A DNA stretch of 47,513 bases from an uncultured Oscillospiraceae bacterium (GCA_947588955.1 CANPYX010000018.1:1-47513); one strand, 5' to 3'; counted from the stretch's first letter, positions 7,800-17,522 are shown. Made by a program: numbers and translations. The notes: generated from the sequence alone by a model not told the origin.

Positions 7800-7959
7800 G
7801 AAATGCCCCCGTCCCGGGGTAGGGACGGGGGCATTTCGCAAAAAAATGAGGGAGAAACGCTTGGAAATGACCAAGCACGCGGATTGGGAGAGATCCGCTT
7901 GAAGCGGCTTCACGGAGATATTTGGGGGAATATCACCGTTTGTATGGAGGAACCGCTTC
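7800..7959 (-). other. Multi-hairpin intergenic block downstream of the histidine kinase
   Basis: The stretch 7795-8043 contains no credible gene but four stems. They are: GAAGCGG/CCGCTTC (7901-7907 with 7953-7959) enclosing ACGG/CCGT and GATATT/AATATC (7917-7922 with 7929-7934); GCGGAT/ATCCGC (7879-7884 with 7893-7898); GCTTGG/CCAAGC (7859-7864 with 7871-7876); and a 16-bp perfect stem (7800-7815 with 7822-7837). It could be a 3' UTR structure, a structured RNA or another dispersed repeat. Confidence 0.5.
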
Positions 7960-8043
7960 AATCGTATTATACAGTGCGTCCTTCAAGAGAGTGTGAATAA
8001 ATTTTATACATTTTGTAAACAACGGCGGAAAATTACGCCAAAA

Positions 8044-9510
8044 TCACGGTTTGGAGCCGTTTTTCTCCTGCTGTGGGCGCTGCTTTGCCAGCTTCAGGCT
8101 GAAGGTAAAGGTGGTGAGCCCGTCGCGGCTGGTGACGTAAATGCTCCCGCCGTGGCTGTCCAGAATAGTCTTGACGATGTAGAGCCCCAGCCCCACGCCG
8201 TCGCGGTCGCGGCTTCTGGATTTGTCGGTCTTGTGGAAACGCTCAAAGATGAGGGGGAGCTCCTCCTTGGGTATAGTCTCGCCCCTGTTTGCCACGGAGA
8301 CGTAGCACCTGCCCTCCTCCCGCCAGAGCTTCAAAATTATGGCGGTGCCGGGCTCGGCGAATTTGGCGGCGTTATCAAGGAGGTTGTGGACCACCTGGGT
8401 TATGGCATCCCCGTCGCCCACGGCGTAGACCGGCTCCTCAGGCAGTACCGTCTCCACGTCAAGGCCACGGGAGGTTATCTTGGATTCCAGGCTCAGGAGC
8501 GACTGGCAAACCACCTCCAGAAGGTCGAAGGAGCGGCGCGAGAGCTCCATTGGCGTCACTGACTGGAGCTGTGACATATCCAGCATACCCCGCACCAGGC
8601 GCGAGAGGCGCTTTGTCTCGGAGGAGATCACCGTCAGGTACTCGCCCTCCTTCTCCTTGGGTATGGTCCCGTCAAGTATCCCGTCGGCAAAGCCGGAGAT
8701 GGTGGTCATTGGCGTTTTCAGCTCGTGGGACACGTTGGCGATGAGGTCACGACGGCTTTGCTCGCTTCGCTCCAGGGAATCCGCCATGGCGTTGAATGCC
8801 TCGGCAAGCTCACCCACCTCGTCCTGCCGCCCCTCGGTGTGGACCCTGGGGGAGAAATCGCCGCGGCTGTAGCTGCGGGCGGCGTCGGACATCTCCTTGA
8901 TGGGCTTTGATTGCTTGCGGATGACGGCATACGCCATTATGAAGGACAGCGGCACCACCACAATGGCGGCAAAGATGAATATCCGCGCAAAGCCCCGCCA
9001 TATGCCGGACATACGCCCCGCCTCGTCGGAGACGAAGATGTACCCCCTGGAGGGCCCCGCGGGGAGGGGCACCCCGACGGCGAACCTGGGGACGGAGAAC
9101 ACCCCGCCGAGATTCGTTATCCCCTGGAACTTCCCGCCGGCGTTTATGGCGGAGATGGCGGAGGCGGGCACCGTAAGCCCCGCGTGGCCGCAGTTTAAAT
9201 TCCTGTCGGAGCAGTTGACTATACTTCCCTGCTCGTCGGTGATGATTATGTGGTACCCCGCTATGCTCGCAAGCCAGGATATGGTGGCGCGCATATTGAT
9301 GCCCTCGTACCCCGTGCCCCACTGCTGGGCGTAGGACCTGAGCATTTCGCCGGTGGTGCCGGCGGAGTCTGTCATGGCGTCCGCGCGCTGACGGAGGATG
9401 AAGCTGTAGCTCATCCCCGCGAAGGCGGCGCCGAGTATGAGAAGGCTCAGGCAGAAGACAAGCACTATCGTTATGAAGTTTTTGGCATATACACTGCGCA
9501 GGTAGCGCAC
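8044..9510 (-). CDS. Membrane sensor histidine kinase
   Basis: A 488-residue sensor kinase that phosphorylates the adjacent response regulator. TM1 is at about residues 12-35, an extracytoplasmic sensor of about 135 residues follows, and TM2 is at about 173-197. Next come a HAMP linker (~198-252), a HisKA helix with phospho-acceptor H262 (ANVSHELKTPMTT) and a HATPase domain with N-box HNLLDNAAKF, F-box IFERFHK and G-box DGVGLGLYIVK. The sensor contains two Cys (NCSDRNLNCG, residues 100 and 107). The start is GTG 9510 with GAGGCGG upstream. It lies 14 nt after the regulator gene, so the two form one operon. The signal is unknown, and a link to the neighbouring glycosidases is not shown. Confidence 0.93.
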   Translation of the reverse strand: MRYLRSVYAKNFITIVLVFCLSLLILGAAFAGMSYSFILRQRADAMTDSAGTTGEMLRSYAQQWGTGYEGINMRATISWLASIAGYHIIITDEQGSIVNCSDRNLNCGHAGLTVPASAISAINAGGKFQGITNLGGVFSVPRFAVGVPLPAGPSRGYIFVSDEAGRMSGIWRGFARIFIFAAIVVVPLSFIMAYAVIRKQSKPIKEMSDAARSYSRGDFSPRVHTEGRQDEVGELAEAFNAMADSLERSEQSRRDLIANVSHELKTPMTTISGFADGILDGTIPKEKEGEYLTVISSETKRLSRLVRGMLDMSQLQSVTPMELSRRSFDLLEVVCQSLLSLESKITSRGLDVETVLPEEPVYAVGDGDAITQVVHNLLDNAAKFAEPGTAIILKLWREEGRCYVSVANRGETIPKEELPLIFERFHKTDKSRSRDRDGVGLGLYIVKTILDSHGGSIYVTSRDGLTTFTFSLKLAKQRPQQEKNGSKP

Positions 9511-9524
9511 GGTTACCGCCTCAC

Positions 9525-10223
9525 TTATTCACCGTCGTTCTTGAGCTCAAATTTGTAGCCCACGCCCCAGACCGTCTTCAGGCTCCACTTATCCGAGACG
9601 CCCTCCAGCTTTTCCCTCAGCCGCTTTATGTGTACGTCCACGGTGCGGGAGTCGCCGAAGTAGTCAAAGCCCCACACCTCGTCCAAAAGCTGGTTCCTTG
9701 TGTACACCCGATTGGGCGACAGCGCCAGATGGTACAAAAGCTCCATCTCTTTGGGCGGTATGTCCACGGGCTTGCCGTCCACGGTGAGGACGAAAGACTC
9801 CATATCTATGATGAGCTTGTCGAAGACGAGGCGGCGCTTGCTGTCCCCGCTCTCGCCGCCGCCGTAACGCCGCAGCACCGCGCGGATGCGCGCCACGACC
9901 TCCTTCATGTCGAAGGGCTTTGTTATGTAGTCGTCGGCGCCCATCTCCAGCCCCGTCACCTTGTCGAAGGTCTCGCCCTTGGCGGTGAGCATGATTACCG
10001 GCGTGTCCGCCTGGGCGCGTATCTTCCTCAAAACGCCCCACCCGTCAAGTCCGGGGAGCATGATGTCCAGCAGCACCAGGTCCGGGCGCACGCGCTCAAA
10101 CTCCGCCACGCCCCTCTCACCGTCGTTGGCGATGACCGTCTCCAGCCCCTCCCGCTCCAGGTAGAGCCGCAAAAGCTCGGCTATGTTCTGCTCGTCCTCC
10201 ACTATAAGTATCTTTTCCGCCAT
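9525..10223 (-). CDS. OmpR/PhoB-family response regulator
   Basis: A 232-residue two-component DNA-binding regulator. The receiver domain (1-~120) has the acidic pocket EDE near residue 9, phospho-acceptor D53 (LLDIMLPG), a Thr in MLTAKGE and Lys in TKPFD. The C-terminal winged helix (~130-230) has DIPPKEMELLYHLA and RTVDVHIKRLREKLE, typical of OmpR-type recognition helices. ATG 10223 with GGGAGGAACC upstream is preferred; the longer frame back to 10295 would include the promoter. It is the first gene of the operon with the kinase. Confidence 0.94.
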   Translation of the reverse strand: MAEKILIVEDEQNIAELLRLYLEREGLETVIANDGERGVAEFERVRPDLVLLDIMLPGLDGWGVLRKIRAQADTPVIMLTAKGETFDKVTGLEMGADDYITKPFDMKEVVARIRAVLRRYGGGESGDSKRRLVFDKLIIDMESFVLTVDGKPVDIPPKEMELLYHLALSPNRVYTRNQLLDEVWGFDYFGDSRTVDVHIKRLREKLEGVSDKWSLKTVWGVGYKFELKNDGE

Positions 10224-10324
10224 ATCCGGTTCCTCCCTTTTGCAAATAATTATCCCACTAAACTTTATACTATTATAAATTTCCCCTCTTTGCAAGGGTG
10301 AATTTTCTGTTAAGCAAAAAATAA

Positions 10325-10356
10325 GGTTTTTTGAACATTCCGCGATTGAAAAAACC
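10325..10356. promoter_or_regulatory. Inverted repeat between response regulator and GH2 operon
   Basis: GGTTTTTT (10325-10332) and AAAAAACC (10349-10356) flank a 16-nt centre, with a further AA/TT pair inside. It sits just upstream of the GH2 promoter at 10369 in a divergent intergenic region. It may be an operator; its A/T runs also fit a bidirectional terminator, but no convergent genes are present. Confidence 0.35.
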
Positions 10357-10368
10357 TTCCCTTTTCTC

Positions 10369-10398
10369 TTTACAAAGCCTTATATTTGGAATTAAAAT
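10369..10398 (+). promoter_or_regulatory. Promoter for the GH2-GH2-GH35 operon
   Basis: TTTACA (10369-10374) and TAAAAT (10393-10398) have an 18-nt spacer. The leader to ATG 10437 is about 30 nt and contains GCGGAGGCGG as the ribosome site. Confidence 0.55.
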
Positions 10399-10436
10399 AG
10401 ATATAACGATCCGGATTATTCTGCGGAGGCGGTAAC

Positions 10437-12800
10437 ATGGAAAAAACACGCGTAAGCTTCAACGCCGGCTGGCGCTTTGCCCTGACGGAGGACACTGCCG
10501 CCGTACTGCCGGATTTTGACGACAGCTCGTGGCGAAGGCTGGACCTTCCCCACGACTGGCAGATCGAGAACCCCCGCAGTGAGTCCGCCCCAATGGAGCA
10601 GGGCTTTTACCCCCGCGAGGGCGTGGGCGTCTACCGCCTTCGCTTCACAGCGCCAGAGGAGTGGCGCGGAAGGACTGTCCGCGTCCTTTTTGACGGCGTC
10701 CAGCGCTTCTCGGAGGTCTGGCTCAACGGCAAAAAAATAGGCGGCAGGCCCTACGGCTATGTCCCCATACTCTGCGACATGACAGGTGAGCTCCACTGCG
10801 GCGGCGAAAACCTCCTCGCTGTCCGCGCGGACAACCGGGACCTCTCCGGCGGGGAGTGGGTGGCAAGGGGCGGCGACCGCTGGTACTCAGGCGCGGGCAT
10901 ATACAGAAACGTCTGGCTGCTTGTCCAGGACCCAACCCACATCGCCCACGACGGCGTCAGGATAACCGCGGAGCCCTCCATGCGCGGACCCCGTGGCGAC
11001 GTGCCGGACGTGGAGGGCATACGCTGCGGCTCCGCCAAAATTCGCGCCTCGGCGGAGGTTGAGGGCGGCCTTGAGAGCTGTGCCGTCCGACTGGAGATAT
11101 TCTCACCTGAGGGCGGGCGGGTCTATTTCGAGGAGCGCGCCGCCGAGCCCGTAACGGTATTTGAGACACGCCTTGAGGCCCCCATGCTCTGGTCCCCGGA
11201 CAAGCCGTATCTCTACCGGGCGGAGATCAGCGTGACCCGGGGCGGGGAGACGCTGGACGCCCACACCGTCAGCTTCGGAGTGCGCTCCGCCGTCTTTGAC
11301 AGCGAGGACGGCTTCCGCCTCAACAGCAAAAAAATAAAGCTCTGGGGCGTCAACCTCCACCACGACGGCGGGGTTTTCGGCGCGGCGGCGCCCACGGAGG
11401 TGTGGGAGCGCAGGCTCAGGACCTTGAAAGCCCTGGGCGTCAACACCGTCAGGATGAGCCACAACCCCCAGTCGCCGGAGCTCTATGATTTGTGCGACAG
11501 GCTGGGGCTAATGGCGGTGGACGAGCTCTATGACAAGTGGGACAACAGCAATATGTACTATGACGGCGTCTTCCCCCAGTGGAGCCGCGCCGACCTTGAA
11601 ACCATGGTCCGCCGTGACGCCAACCACCCGTGCGTTATACTCTGGAGCGTGGGCAACGAGGTGCGCGGGCAGTATACCGAGGGGTTCTACCGGCGTCTCC
11701 GGGAGCTTACGGACGCCTGCCGGAGCCTGGACCCCACCCGCGCCGTCACCTGCGTGCTCATCGGCTTCTGCCTGCCTAACGCCAACGACACGATGCCGCT
11801 GGGTAAGCTTTTGGAGCTGGCGCGCCGGTACTCCGAGTGCGTGGACGTGTTCGCCGGCAACTACATGGAGCAGTATTACGAGCGCCTTCGTGAGTCCGGT
11901 ATGAGAAAGCCCATACTGGGCGCGGAGGTGCGGACCTATTACCGCAACGACTCCCGCTTCCACAACCAGGTAAATCTGAGGCTTGAGTCCCCCTATACCA
12001 CCGTAAAGGAGCACGACTGGGTCTGCGGAGCCATCGTCTGGGCGGGCGCGGACTACCTGGGCGAGAGCCCCTTCTGGCCCCTTCGTGGCTGGACCGGCGA
12101 CCTTCTGGACTCCACAGGCGAGCCCAAGCTCAGAGCGTGGTACTGCGCCGCCCAGTGGAAAAACGAGCCCGTGCTCAGGCTCGCCGTCTACGACGAGTCC
12201 GAGCCCTGGGACGGGGCGCGGGGTCTATGGGGCTTTCCGCAAATGCGCAGGCATTGGAATTATAAGGAATTTGAAAAGGTGATGCACGTCGCCGTCATGA
12301 CCAACTGCGACACCGTGAAGCTCTTTCAAAACTCCCAGGAGGAGCGCGTGGCGCGCCTCTCCGACTTCGAGGACGGCATGGTCCATTTCTACCTCCCCTT
12401 CATCCCCGGCAAGCTCCGGGCGGAGGGCTGGCGCGGCGGGCTTTTGGTGTGCGAGGACACGGTGTGGTCCGACCACGAGGCGTCGGCGGCGCGGATAGAG
12501 GCGGACAGGACCTCTATCCCGGCGGGCGGCACGGCGTTCGTGGACGTGTACATAGAGGACAGCCACGGCGAGCGGTATATGCTGGAGGACAAAAACGTCT
12601 CCTGGAAAATACAGGGCGATATTGCCGTCCTCGCGGACAACGGCGACCCCTGGCACGGCTTCCCCGGCGGGAACGAAGCGCCGACCTTCTCAGGTCACCT
12701 TATGCTGGCGGTGCGGGCGGGAAAAACGCCGGGAAGCGCAAGGCTCACAGTCAGCGTGGATGGCTTTGAGCCGCGGGAAACGGAATTTACTGTCCTGTGA
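10437..12800 (+). CDS. Glycoside hydrolase family 2 beta-galactosidase-type enzyme
   Basis: A 787-residue cytoplasmic GH2 enzyme, likely a beta-galactosidase acting on galactan side-chain fragments. The N-terminal sugar-binding jelly roll (~1-165) holds LPHDWQIENPR and DRWYSGAGIYRNVWL, an Ig-like domain covers ~170-285, and the TIM barrel ~290-580. Acid/base is E408 (LWSVGNEVRG) and nucleophile E497 (ILGAEVRTYY). The C-terminal ~200 residues are beta-rich, DUF4982/domain-5-like, as in many Firmicute GH2 proteins. Its stop overlaps the possible GTG of the next gene. It is the first of three beta-galactosidase-type genes. Beta-glucuronidase activity is an alternative. Confidence 0.85.
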   Translation: MEKTRVSFNAGWRFALTEDTAAVLPDFDDSSWRRLDLPHDWQIENPRSESAPMEQGFYPREGVGVYRLRFTAPEEWRGRTVRVLFDGVQRFSEVWLNGKKIGGRPYGYVPILCDMTGELHCGGENLLAVRADNRDLSGGEWVARGGDRWYSGAGIYRNVWLLVQDPTHIAHDGVRITAEPSMRGPRGDVPDVEGIRCGSAKIRASAEVEGGLESCAVRLEIFSPEGGRVYFEERAAEPVTVFETRLEAPMLWSPDKPYLYRAEISVTRGGETLDAHTVSFGVRSAVFDSEDGFRLNSKKIKLWGVNLHHDGGVFGAAAPTEVWERRLRTLKALGVNTVRMSHNPQSPELYDLCDRLGLMAVDELYDKWDNSNMYYDGVFPQWSRADLETMVRRDANHPCVILWSVGNEVRGQYTEGFYRRLRELTDACRSLDPTRAVTCVLIGFCLPNANDTMPLGKLLELARRYSECVDVFAGNYMEQYYERLRESGMRKPILGAEVRTYYRNDSRFHNQVNLRLESPYTTVKEHDWVCGAIVWAGADYLGESPFWPLRGWTGDLLDSTGEPKLRAWYCAAQWKNEPVLRLAVYDESEPWDGARGLWGFPQMRRHWNYKEFEKVMHVAVMTNCDTVKLFQNSQEERVARLSDFEDGMVHFYLPFIPGKLRAEGWRGGLLVCEDTVWSDHEASAARIEADRTSIPAGGTAFVDVYIEDSHGERYMLEDKNVSWKIQGDIAVLADNGDPWHGFPGGNEAPTFSGHLMLAVRAGKTPGSARLTVSVDGFEPRETEFTVL

Positions 12801-12808
12801 GGCGCGTT

Positions 12809-15451
12809 ATGAGATACATTGACCTTTCCGGCGTCTACCCATGCGAGTTTGGCGGGGAGCGGGGGCAAATACGTCTCCCCGGCACCCTGGACGAGAGCGG
12901 TCTGGGCTTCCCCGACAAAATAACCGCCCCCTGGCACCCGGACGAGCAGGTGAACGACGCCCTCTCCGGCGGCGAGGTGATAGCCACCCGTCTCACCCGC
13001 AGGCACACCTGGGAGGGTGAGGCGCGGATAGAGCTGGAAATATCCGAAAAGCCCACCGAGGGAAAGCGGATATTCCTTGAGTGCGAGCGGGCAAGGTCGC
13101 TGAGAGTCCTTGCCAACGGCGTCCCGGCGCCGGACTTCACCCCGCCCACCCTCTCCACACCAAGGCGCTTTGAGCTGACCGGGGCGCTGGCGGGGAAAGA
13201 GGAATGTAAGCTGACGCTCATATCCGACAACTCCTACCCCGGCTGGCCCCGCGCCGACATCCTTGCCTCCTCCGCCGCCACCGACGAAACTCAGACAAAC
13301 TGGAACGGGATTTTGGGCTATATCCGCCTCTCCGTGCGCGAGAGCCAATTCATCACGAGCCTTCGCGCCTATCCCCACGGCGGGGAGCTGGATATATACG
13401 CGGAGCTTTCCGGCGGCGAGGGCGACGTCACCGTCACAAGCCCCGCCCTGAGTGCCCCCGTCACCTTCCGCGCCCCAGGACGCGTCAAAAACCTCCCACT
13501 CGCGGAAAGTATACGCCGCTGGGATCTGGACGGGGGAGAGCTGTACCCCATAACCGCCTCCCTGGGGGAGGACAGCGTCACCGTCAGCTTCGGCGCGCGG
13601 GACTTCGGCGTATCGGCGGGCGGGCAGTTCTCCCTGAACGGAAAAACGGTGTTCCTTCGCGGCGAGGCAAACTGCGCCGTATTCCCCGAGACAGGCCACG
13701 AGCCCACGGACACGGAGAGCTGGCGGGAGATAATACGTACCTACAAGTCCTACGGCGTGAACCATCTGCGCTTCCACTCCCACTGTCCCCCCGAGGCGGC
13801 TTTTGCCGTCGCCGACGAGCTGGGTATGCTCATGGAGCCGGAGCTTTCCAACTGGAACCCCCGCGCCGCCTTCGGAACGCCGGAGAGCCGGGAGTATTAC
13901 GGCGGTGAGCTCATGGAGATACTCAAGGTCTACGCCAACCACCCCTCCTTCGTCATGCTCACCCTGGGGAACGAGCTCACGGCGGACGGGGAGGGCCACC
14001 GCTTCATGGGTGAGCTTTTGGCGCGGGCAAGGGCATACGACCCCACCCGCCTTTACGCCTCCGGATCAAATAACCATTACGGACAGCGGAAAATCGACCC
14101 GTGGGAGGGCTTTTATACCTCCGCTGCGTACTTTGACAGGCGCCTCCGGGGTGCCTCCGCCGGCGTCTCCGGCTGGATAAACGAGTCGCCCGATGTGACC
14201 GCCGATTACTCCGACGCCATGGACGCCATTCGCCGGGACTACTCCGGCCCCGTTGTCTCCTTTGAGGTGGGGCAGTTTGAGATACTGCCGGACTTTTCCG
14301 AGCTTTCCGACTTCAATGGCGTCACGGACCCCGCCAACCTCCGCCTTATCCGCGAAAACGTGGAAAAAAAGGGCCTTGCGGACAAATGGGAGGACTGCGT
14401 CTCCGCCTCCGGAGAGCTGTCCCTGTTGGGCTACCGGGCGGAGTACGAGGCGGCGCTTGCCACACCGGGGCTTGGCGGTATCAGCCTCCTGGGGCTCCAG
14501 GACTTCCCCGGACAGGGCACGGCGCTGGTGGGAATGCTCAACTCCCACCTAAAGCCAAAGCCCTACCCCTTTGCGGACCCCAAAAGATTTAAAAGCTTCT
14601 TCACCGGCGTTCTGCCCCTTGTGCGTGCAAAGCGATTCACCTTCACCCGGTCCGACGCCCTCCGCGCCCCGGTCACAATGGCAAATTATGGGAAATCCGA
14701 CCTCACGGGGGCCCTCGAATGGAGCCTTTCCCACCTCTCTGGAAACCTCGCCGGGACCACCGCCAAAGCGGGAGGTCTCACGGACCTGGGGGAGCTGAAC
14801 ATACCCCTCTCCCGCCTCCCCGCGCCGGCAAAATATACCCTGACGGTGAAGCTCGCCGGCGCCGAAAACAGTTATTCCGTCTGGCTCTACCCCGACGAAA
14901 CGCCGGTCTGTCCCCCGGCGGTATATGAGACGCGCGCCCTTGACGGCGAGGCGCTACGCGTCCTCTCCTCCGGCGGCAGGGTACTTCTGGCACCCGACTC
15001 CACCGAGGAGGCGCTGCCCGGCTCCGTCAAGGGGCAGTTCACCACCGACTTCTGGTCCGTGGGAACCTTCCCCTTCCAGCCGGGGGGCATGGGTATGCTT
15101 GTGGACAGCGCCCACCCAGTCTTTGCCGGCTTCCCCACGGACAGCCACACGGACTGGCAGTGGCGTCCCATGTCCCGCGCTCGCGCCCTGCGCGTACCGG
15201 GCGGGCTGGAGAGCATCGTCACCCTCATGGACTCCTACGCCTACCTGCGCCGCCTTTCGTATATGTTCGAGTGCCGCTGTTTGGGCGGCAGGCTCCTTGT
15301 CTGCTCCTTCGGGCTCCAAAATCTTCAAGCCGAGCCCGAGGCGCGGGCGCTTCTGGGATCAGTTTACAGCTATATGTCCTCGGAGGACTTTGACCCCGCG
15401 CAAACGCTTACGCCTGAAGCGGTACAGGCAATTTTGAAAGGGGAGATATGA
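12809..15451 (+). CDS. Large GH2-related glycosidase with a C-terminal GATase-like domain
   Basis: An 880-residue GH2-clan protein. After divergent beta domains (~1-270) comes a barrel with E389 as acid/base (MLTLGNELTADG) and E486 as probable nucleophile (VVSFEVGQFE). Residues ~690-870 look like a flavodoxin/glutamine-amidotransferase-like module (LSSGGRVLLAP, HPVFAGFPTDSHTDWQW, GGRLLVCSFGLQ), a tail seen in other large GH2 proteins. ATG 12809 is preferred with AGGCG 5-6 nt upstream; GTG 12797, overlapping the previous stop, would add four residues. The specificity is unclear and the usual GH2 sugar-binding motifs are weak. There is no signal peptide. Confidence 0.75.
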   Translation: MRYIDLSGVYPCEFGGERGQIRLPGTLDESGLGFPDKITAPWHPDEQVNDALSGGEVIATRLTRRHTWEGEARIELEISEKPTEGKRIFLECERARSLRVLANGVPAPDFTPPTLSTPRRFELTGALAGKEECKLTLISDNSYPGWPRADILASSAATDETQTNWNGILGYIRLSVRESQFITSLRAYPHGGELDIYAELSGGEGDVTVTSPALSAPVTFRAPGRVKNLPLAESIRRWDLDGGELYPITASLGEDSVTVSFGARDFGVSAGGQFSLNGKTVFLRGEANCAVFPETGHEPTDTESWREIIRTYKSYGVNHLRFHSHCPPEAAFAVADELGMLMEPELSNWNPRAAFGTPESREYYGGELMEILKVYANHPSFVMLTLGNELTADGEGHRFMGELLARARAYDPTRLYASGSNNHYGQRKIDPWEGFYTSAAYFDRRLRGASAGVSGWINESPDVTADYSDAMDAIRRDYSGPVVSFEVGQFEILPDFSELSDFNGVTDPANLRLIRENVEKKGLADKWEDCVSASGELSLLGYRAEYEAALATPGLGGISLLGLQDFPGQGTALVGMLNSHLKPKPYPFADPKRFKSFFTGVLPLVRAKRFTFTRSDALRAPVTMANYGKSDLTGALEWSLSHLSGNLAGTTAKAGGLTDLGELNIPLSRLPAPAKYTLTVKLAGAENSYSVWLYPDETPVCPPAVYETRALDGEALRVLSSGGRVLLAPDSTEEALPGSVKGQFTTDFWSVGTFPFQPGGMGMLVDSAHPVFAGFPTDSHTDWQWRPMSRARALRVPGGLESIVTLMDSYAYLRRLSYMFECRCLGGRLLVCSFGLQNLQAEPEARALLGSVYSYMSSEDFDPAQTLTPEAVQAILKGEI

Positions 15452-15452
15452 C

Positions 15453-17507
15453 ATGACCGAGCTTCGCTTTTCCGAATACAGGCCCTCGGAGATACTTCGC
15501 GGGCACCTCAAGCTGGGCGGCGCGGACCCCGCCGGACGGCGGATCGACGTAAACTCACTGTATATCGAGCGTGACGGTATGCCCTGGATCGGTGTGATGG
15601 GGGAGTACCACTATGTCCGCGACAGGCGCGAAAACTGGGCGCGGGAGCTTGCCAAAATGCGCGCCGGAGGCATAACCGCCGTCTCCACCTACGTCTTTTG
15701 GATATACCACGAGGAATCGGAGGGGAGCTTCGACTTCACCGGCGACAGGGACCTGAGAAAATTCGTCGCCGACGCCCAGGATGCCGGGCTCGACGTCATC
15801 ATCCGCATAGGTCCCTGGTGCCACGGGGAGACCCGCAACGGCGGCCTCCCCGACTGGATACTGAAAAAGCCCTTCAAGGTCCGGGACAACAACCCCGGCT
15901 ACATGGAGAAGGCGGAGATATGGTACAGGCACATATACGAGCAGGTGAATGGCCTCTTTTACAGGGACGGCGGGCCCATCATCGGCGTCCAGATAGAAAA
16001 CGAGCTTGTGGACAACGCCGAACACCTTTCAGCGCTGAAAAGGCTCGCCCAAAGCGTGGGCTTTGACGTTCCCCTCTGGACCGCCACCGGCTGGAACAGC
16101 TGCTACGGCGCAAAAATGCCCGTGGACGAGTTCCTCCCCGTGTTCGGCGGCTACGCCGACGCGCCCTGGGCGGAGACGACAGAGGAGCTCCCCCCCTCCG
16201 TCCACTTCACCTTCAACCCCACCCGCAACGAGGCGGCTGTCTGGGTGGACCCCCTTCACGACACCGACAGCTCCGGCTGGCGCCTCCCCTACGAGCGCTA
16301 CCCCTTCGCCACCTGCGAGCTGGGCCCCGGCCTCCAGCCCACCTACCACCGCCGCCCCGCCGTCGCCCCCATGGACGCCTACTCCATGGGCCTTGCCAAG
16401 CTGGGCTGCGGCAACAACCTCATGGGCTGGTACATGTACCACGGCGGCATAAACAAGATAGGCGCCCTCTCCACCCTCCAGGAGTCCCGCGCCACCGGCT
16501 ACCCCAACGACCTTCCCATACTCGATTACGGCTTCCAGGCGTGCGTCTCCCCCTACGGCGAGATAGGGGAGACCTACCGCCTTTTAAACCTCCTCCACCT
16601 CTTCGTCCAAGACTTCGGTCACATCCTCGCCCCCATGGAGCACGTCCCCGCGGAAAAATTCGCCCCCGCCGGCGATACCGAGACCCTCCGTTACGCCATG
16701 CGCACCGACGGCTCCTCCGGCTTCATATTCGTAAACCACCACCAGCGCCATATGAAGCTCCGGGACATGAAAAACGTCTCCTTCCGCCCCCTGGGTTTGG
16801 AGCTTCCCCCCATCGACGTGAAGGGCGACACCGCCTTCATTCTCCCCTTCGGGCTCAATCTGGGCGGCGAGACCCTGGAGTGGGCCACCGCCCAGCTAAT
16901 ATGCCGCGAGAAGGACGAATATTACTTCGCCGCCCTCCCCAATATAAAGCCCCGCTTCAAATTCAAAAGCCGCGAAATCCTTGAGTTTACCGGCGACGGC
17001 GTCGAGACCATCCCCGTGGGCTCAATAAGCGTGACCGTCCTCAGCATGTACGAGGCAAAATACCTCCGCCGCCTGAATAGCGGCATCGTCCTGGGCAGCG
17101 GCTTCGACCTTTACGAATTCCAAGGCGAACAGCTCGCCTCCGGCGAGGAGGACACAGAGGACGAGGACCTGGACGAGCTCTCCCTCCTGGACGGCAGCGC
17201 CTCCGCCGCCCGCCTGACCACCCGCCCCTGCCCGCCGCCCTTCGAGCCCCGGTACTCCGAGGAGCTCCGCCTGGGCGGCGACCGCCCCGTATTCTGGCGC
17301 CGCCTCACCGTCACCTCCCCCCGCGGCTTCGTCACCGTCCCCACAAAATTCGACGTTGCCCAGCTCTACGTCAACGGCGTCCTCACCGCCGATAAATTCT
17401 CCGACCGCCTCCCCTGGCGCCTCCCCGCCTCCATGCTTTACCAAAAAACCTGCCACATAGCCTACACCACCCCCACCGATTCCGTCTACACCGAGCCAAA
17501 AACCTAA
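15453..17507 (+). CDS. Glycoside hydrolase family 35 beta-galactosidase
   Basis: A 684-residue GH35 enzyme removing terminal non-reducing beta-D-galactose. The (beta/alpha)8 barrel occupies ~35-370, with RIGPWCHGETRNGGLPDWI, the acid/base E184 in GVQIENELVDN and nucleophile E289 (ATCELGPG). The C-terminal ~300 residues are beta domains; an acidic stretch near residues 565-578 (EEDTEDEDLDE) is unusual. ATG 15453 is preceded by AAGGGGAG and starts 1 nt after the previous stop, so it is cotranscribed with the two GH2 genes. Lack of a signal peptide implies that imported oligosaccharides are the substrates. It is followed by element R3, which lies in the opposite orientation. Confidence 0.9.
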   Translation: MTELRFSEYRPSEILRGHLKLGGADPAGRRIDVNSLYIERDGMPWIGVMGEYHYVRDRRENWARELAKMRAGGITAVSTYVFWIYHEESEGSFDFTGDRDLRKFVADAQDAGLDVIIRIGPWCHGETRNGGLPDWILKKPFKVRDNNPGYMEKAEIWYRHIYEQVNGLFYRDGGPIIGVQIENELVDNAEHLSALKRLAQSVGFDVPLWTATGWNSCYGAKMPVDEFLPVFGGYADAPWAETTEELPPSVHFTFNPTRNEAAVWVDPLHDTDSSGWRLPYERYPFATCELGPGLQPTYHRRPAVAPMDAYSMGLAKLGCGNNLMGWYMYHGGINKIGALSTLQESRATGYPNDLPILDYGFQACVSPYGEIGETYRLLNLLHLFVQDFGHILAPMEHVPAEKFAPAGDTETLRYAMRTDGSSGFIFVNHHQRHMKLRDMKNVSFRPLGLELPPIDVKGDTAFILPFGLNLGGETLEWATAQLICREKDEYYFAALPNIKPRFKFKSREILEFTGDGVETIPVGSISVTVLSMYEAKYLRRLNSGIVLGSGFDLYEFQGEQLASGEEDTEDEDLDELSLLDGSASAARLTTRPCPPPFEPRYSEELRLGGDRPVFWRRLTVTSPRGFVTVPTKFDVAQLYVNGVLTADKFSDRLPWRLPASMLYQKTCHIAYTTPTDSVYTEPKT

Positions 17508-17522
17508 TCCCTGCAATCAAAC

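Noticed and set aside
7649-8000. Several 60-65-codon frames on both strands around R2
   Set aside because: They translate the hairpins of R2 and the structured block, overlap each other, and lack ribosome sites.
8044-10223. Two-component system as the regulator of the neighbouring glycosidase operon
   Set aside because: It is only adjacent and divergent. No shared operator beyond an A/T-rich inverted repeat was seen, so no regulatory claim is made.
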